Notes under the pieces: generated by a model
Told to the model about the DNA's origin: nothing
Databases searched by the model: none
Seen by the model: the letters and a program-made list of their open reading frames with translations, nothing else
Part shown: piece by piece, positions 13,018-15,783 of the stretch
Layout: each line of letters begins with the position of its first letter
Position numbering within the stretch: position 1 is the stretch's first letter
From: Oscillospiraceae bacterium
Lineage (GTDB): Bacteria; Bacillota; Clostridia; Oscillospirales; Oscillospiraceae
Assembly (NCBI GenBank): GCA_017539635.1
Contig: JAFYCQ010000115.1
Span: 1-15,783 of the forward strand
Direction: 5' to 3'
DNA: 15,783 nucleotides
Program-made: the position numbers and the translations under genes

Positions 13018-14253
13018 ATGAAATATATACTCATAATCGGCGACGGCATGGCTGACGACCCCATCGTCATGCTGAAGAACAAAACGCCTTTACAGTACGC
13101 CAAAAAGCCCACTATAGACGCCCTTGCCAAAGCGGGAAAGGTGGGTACGGTCAAGACCATTCCCGAGGATCTGGAGGCGGGCAGCGATACCGCGATTCTT
13201 TCCATTTTCGGCTGCGATCCCCGCACCTGCTATGCAGGCCGGGCTCCGCTGGAGGCGGCGGATTACGACATCGACATGAAGCCCGGAGACGTGGCCATGC
13301 GCTGCAATCTGATCTCTCTGGACGACAGCCCCTTCTATATCAGCATGAGAAAGCTGGAGTCCCACAACGGCGGAGGCCTTACCGGCGACGAGGCGGACGC
13401 CCTTATCGAATGGCTGTTCTACGATTCCCCCATAGCCGGCATGCTGTACCATGACGGAATGGTCATCCACCCCGGCCACTCCTTCCGCAATATCGTCGTC
13501 ATCGAGCAGGGAGAGGATAAGATCAGAAACCTCGTCCTCACTCCGCCCCACGACCATATAGGCGAAAAGGTCGATACCCTTATGCCCTGCGGCAACCCTT
13601 ATTCCGAGCGCATAAAGAACATTATCGCCCAGGCAGCCGAGCTGCTTGCCGCTCACCCGATAAACGAGCTCCGGAAAGCTGAGGGAAAACTTCCCGCCAA
13701 CGCCGTATGGTTCTGGGCTCCCGGCACGGCCAAGGAGCTGCCTAAATTCAAGGACATGTACGGCATGGACGGCGCCATTATCTCCGCCGTGCCCCTCTGC
13801 CGCGGCATAGGCAAGCTCATAGGTCTTGAGAGGATAGACGTGGAGGGCGCCAACGGCGAGCTGGACACCAATTATGAGGGCAAGGCCGACGCGGCTTTGG
13901 AGCAGCTAAAAAAGTACGACTTCGTCACCGTCCACGTGGAGGCTCCCGATGAGTGCACCCATAACGGCGACCTTATGGGTAAGATCGAGTCCATTCAAAA
14001 TATCGACAGCATGGTGGTAAAGCGCATAAAGGACGGCCTGGACGCCGCCGGCGAGGACTACCGCATGCTGATATTGAGCGACCACAAGACGCTTATGGAG
14101 ACCCAGGGTCACGCCCACGGCGTGGTGCCCTACGTTTTCTATGACGGCCGCGTATCTTCCGGACAGGGCCTTACCTACGACGAGAAGAGCGCGGCATCCG
14201 GCGAGTATATAGACGACGGCACCAAGCTGCTCAAAATGCTGCTGGAGAAATAA
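13018..14253 (+). CDS. apgM: ApgM-type cofactor-independent phosphoglycerate mutase (or homoserine kinase)
   Basis: Alkaline-phosphatase superfamily, archaeal-type phosphoglycerate mutase (COG3635). I chose the ATG at 13018 with GGAGG five bases upstream (411 residues, normal for the family); a TTG 12 bases earlier sits in front of that site. Metal and phosphate residues are visible: IIGDGMADDP (6-15), GSDTAILSIFGCDPR, HVEAPDECTHNGD and LILSDHKTLMETQGHAHG. The family interconverts 3- and 2-phosphoglycerate with two metal ions, but some bacterial members act as homoserine kinase. The setting after an Lrp regulator and an aminotransferase makes that alternative worth keeping. It ends directly against ispE (TAA then ATG). 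Confidence 0.88.
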   Translation: MKYILIIGDGMADDPIVMLKNKTPLQYAKKPTIDALAKAGKVGTVKTIPEDLEAGSDTAILSIFGCDPRTCYAGRAPLEAADYDIDMKPGDVAMRCNLISLDDSPFYISMRKLESHNGGGLTGDEADALIEWLFYDSPIAGMLYHDGMVIHPGHSFRNIVVIEQGEDKIRNLVLTPPHDHIGEKVDTLMPCGNPYSERIKNIIAQAAELLAAHPINELRKAEGKLPANAVWFWAPGTAKELPKFKDMYGMDGAIISAVPLCRGIGKLIGLERIDVEGANGELDTNYEGKADAALEQLKKYDFVTVHVEAPDECTHNGDLMGKIESIQNIDSMVVKRIKDGLDAAGEDYRMLILSDHKTLMETQGHAHGVVPYVFYDGRVSSGQGLTYDEKSAASGEYIDDGTKLLKMLLEK

Positions 14254-15123
14254 ATGGAAGCTGCCGTAAAGGCTTACGCCAAGCTTAACCTCACCCTGGA
14301 CGTAACGGGTGCGGAGGAAAGCGGCTATCATACCATGCGTATGATAATGCAGGGGGCGTCCCTCTGCGACGACATTTCAATTAAAGCAGAAAAAGGGTCG
14401 GGGGAGATAAAGATCTCCTCCGGCCTGCCTTACGTCCCCTCGGACGGCAGAAATATCGCGGCCAAGGCGGCAAGGGCTTTTTTTGAAGCCCGGGAGATAA
14501 CCGGCTGGGATCTGGAGATAAATGTTGAAAAACGGGTCCCGGTCTGCGCAGGCCTGGGCGGCGGCAGCTCTGACGCCGCCGCGGTTTTAAGGGCGTTAAA
14601 CGAGATGTTTTTCCAGCGCATGACGCCGGAGGAGCTGCGGGAAATGGCGCTGCCCTTAGGCAGCGACGTGCCCTACTGCGTTGAGTTCGGCACAATGCTG
14701 GCGGAGGGGAGAGGAGAAGTTCTCACCGAGCTTACGGAGCTAACGCCCTGCCCGGTTGTAATATGCAAGCCGGATTTCCCCATATCCACGCCGTTCCTCT
14801 TTAAGGAGCTGGACCGCCGGGGAGCGGGTAGAAGACCCGACACCGGCGAGGCGGTAAAGGCCATAGAGAGGGGAGACCTCAAAGCTCTCGGCGCCAATAT
14901 GGCAAACGTGTTTGAAAGCGTGCTGGGCCGAAGGAAGGACGAGATCTTCGCCGTAAAAAACGAGCTTAAAAGACAGGGCGCTTTAGGCGCCGTAATGAGC
15001 GGGACGGGCTCGGCGGTCTTCGGAATTTTCGGGGACGAGAGACGGGCCGCTGCCGCAGCCAACGCCCTTTCCCACCGCTGGAAAAGCGTTTTCCTCTGCG
15101 AGACCATAAAAAAACTTGATTAA
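14254..15123 (+). CDS. ispE: 4-diphosphocytidyl-2-C-methyl-D-erythritol kinase
   Basis: GHMP-family kinase that phosphorylates CDP-methylerythritol in the non-mevalonate isoprenoid pathway. The 289 residues match the family. AYAKLNLTLDV (7-17) carries the catalytic Lys10. The ATP-binding loop is VPVCAGLGGGSSDAAAVLRA (95-114), with Asp107 the likely base. SDVPYC and the C-terminal GAVMSGTGSAVFG complete the GHMP signature. The start ATG touches the apgM stop, and a GGAG lies within the apgM end, so translation is coupled. It is the last gene before a hairpin at 15134-15168. The MEP pathway here is usual for Clostridia. Confidence 0.96.
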   Translation: MEAAVKAYAKLNLTLDVTGAEESGYHTMRMIMQGASLCDDISIKAEKGSGEIKISSGLPYVPSDGRNIAAKAARAFFEAREITGWDLEINVEKRVPVCAGLGGGSSDAAAVLRALNEMFFQRMTPEELREMALPLGSDVPYCVEFGTMLAEGRGEVLTELTELTPCPVVICKPDFPISTPFLFKELDRRGAGRRPDTGEAVKAIERGDLKALGANMANVFESVLGRRKDEIFAVKNELKRQGALGAVMSGTGSAVFGIFGDERRAAAAANALSHRWKSVFLCETIKKLD

Positions 15124-15133
15124 AATACCAGAT

Positions 15134-15170
15134 AAATGCCGATAATCCGATCGTGATTATCGGCATTTTT
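15134..15170 (+). terminator. Terminator-like hairpin between ispE and spoIIR
   Basis: A 13-bp perfect stem (15134-15146 with 15156-15168) with a nine-base loop ends in a run of five T (15166-15170). The spoIIR ribosome binding site GGAGG starts at 15171, immediately after it. It should reduce read-through from ispE into spoIIR. Confidence 0.7.
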
Positions 15171-15180
15171 GGAGGTGTTT

Positions 15181-15774
15181 ATGAAAATCAAGGTGTGGGA
15201 GGCGGCGCTTATTGCCGCCGTGATGCTTTCGATCCTGGCAGGCTCTGCCGCGGGTGCCCAGCGGGAACTGTCCGAAAAGCTCATACGTCTGCATGTAGTG
15301 GCGGCCTCGGATTCGGAGGCCGACCAGGAGCTCAAGTTAAAAGTTCGGGACGCGGTGCTTAAAGCAGCCGACGGCCTTTTAGCCGGTGCAGAGGATGCCA
15401 GAGAGGCGGAAGAAATGCTCTCCGACGGCCTGCCTGAAATCAAAATAGCCGCAGATACAGCCGTAAAGGACAACGGCTATGATTACCCCGTGACCGTAAC
15501 TCTGGGGCGTGAGAGCTTCCCCACGCGGGAATACGATACCTTTTCTCTTCCCGCCGGGGACTATACGTCTCTTCGCGTGACGATAGGCGAGGGGAAGGGC
15601 AAAAACTGGTGGTGCGTCTGCTATCCGCCGCTGTGTGAAAGCGCAGCCGTTTCCTTTGAGGACGCGGGGCTTACAGACAAGCAGGTAATGCTGATAACGG
15701 GAGACTCAGACGGCGTAAAGGTAAAGTTTTTCGCTCTGGAAATGCTGCAAAAACTTAAAGGTTTATTCGTTTAA
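15181..15774 (+). CDS. spoIIR: Stage II sporulation protein R
   Basis: In Bacillus, SpoIIR is made in the forespore under sigma-F, secreted into the space between the two membranes, and triggers SpoIIGA to process pro-sigma-E in the mother cell. The ATG at 15181 has GGAGG five bases upstream (197 residues). Residues about 5-27 (an Ala/Leu/Ile-rich core ending SAAGA) are the signal or membrane segment. Conserved blocks follow: IRLHVVAASDSEADQELKLK, then SFPTREYDTFSLPAGDYTSL, then GKNWWCVCYPPLC. The length is a little shorter than the Bacillus protein. It shows the organism can sporulate or descends from spore formers. No clear sigma-F promoter is visible. Confidence 0.95.
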   Translation: MKIKVWEAALIAAVMLSILAGSAAGAQRELSEKLIRLHVVAASDSEADQELKLKVRDAVLKAADGLLAGAEDAREAEEMLSDGLPEIKIAADTAVKDNGYDYPVTVTLGRESFPTREYDTFSLPAGDYTSLRVTIGEGKGKNWWCVCYPPLCESAAVSFEDAGLTDKQVMLITGDSDGVKVKFFALEMLQKLKGLFV

Positions 15775-15783
15775 AACAGTTGA

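Overview
The window looks like chromosomal DNA of a GC-rich, spore-forming member of the Clostridia, probably an Oscillospirales-type gut bacterium. The evidence is a SpoIIR sporulation gene, mostly strong GGAGG ribosome binding sites, sigma-A-type promoters, CCA-encoded tRNAs, and a dapA/ddl/murF/ispE housekeeping set. The placement is inferred from gene content; no database search was possible.

Layout, left to right. (1) 1-1653, minus: 5' part of a secreted multi-repeat protein that runs off the left edge; two of its repeats are a recent tandem duplication. (2) 1754-2120: promoter of that gene, then a tRNA-Asp/tRNA-Thr operon on the minus strand with a perfect-consensus promoter and a strong terminator. 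(3) 2148-5480, minus: ddl-murF-RluA-type pseudouridine synthase operon, with overlapping genes and its own promoter. (4) 5531-6250, plus: a promoter, a structured leader that I read as a molybdenum-cofactor (Moco) riboswitch ending in a terminator with a competing antiterminator, and then mobB. (5) 6251-6743: a 493-base gene-free stretch with terminator-like hairpins and an 87-base tract without any G. (6) 6744-8784, minus: a zinc uptake operon, zur-znuC-znuB, with three dyad elements at its promoter. (7) 8825-9818, minus: dapA with promoter and terminator. (8) 9832-10741, plus: a divergent AraC-type regulator whose promoter lies almost on its start codon. (9) 10701-11211, minus: two small membrane proteins (DUF1294 and DUF378 families). 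(10) 11288-15168, plus: lrp-like regulator, class I aminotransferase, apgM-type alkaline-phosphatase-superfamily enzyme and ispE, tightly packed and ending in a hairpin. (11) 15181-15774, plus: spoIIR.

How the genes fit together: ddl and murF make and attach D-Ala-D-Ala to the peptidoglycan precursor, and dapA feeds diaminopimelate, lysine and spore dipicolinate. The zinc operon is probably self-regulated by its first gene. mobB is probably turned off by its cofactor product through the leader RNA. The lrp/aminotransferase/apgM group looks like an amino-acid module, which leaves open whether the apgM-type enzyme is a mutase or a homoserine kinase. Most of the window is ordinary core genome. 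The most interesting parts are the Moco leader, the G-free tract, the layout of the AraC promoter, and the duplicated repeat protein.
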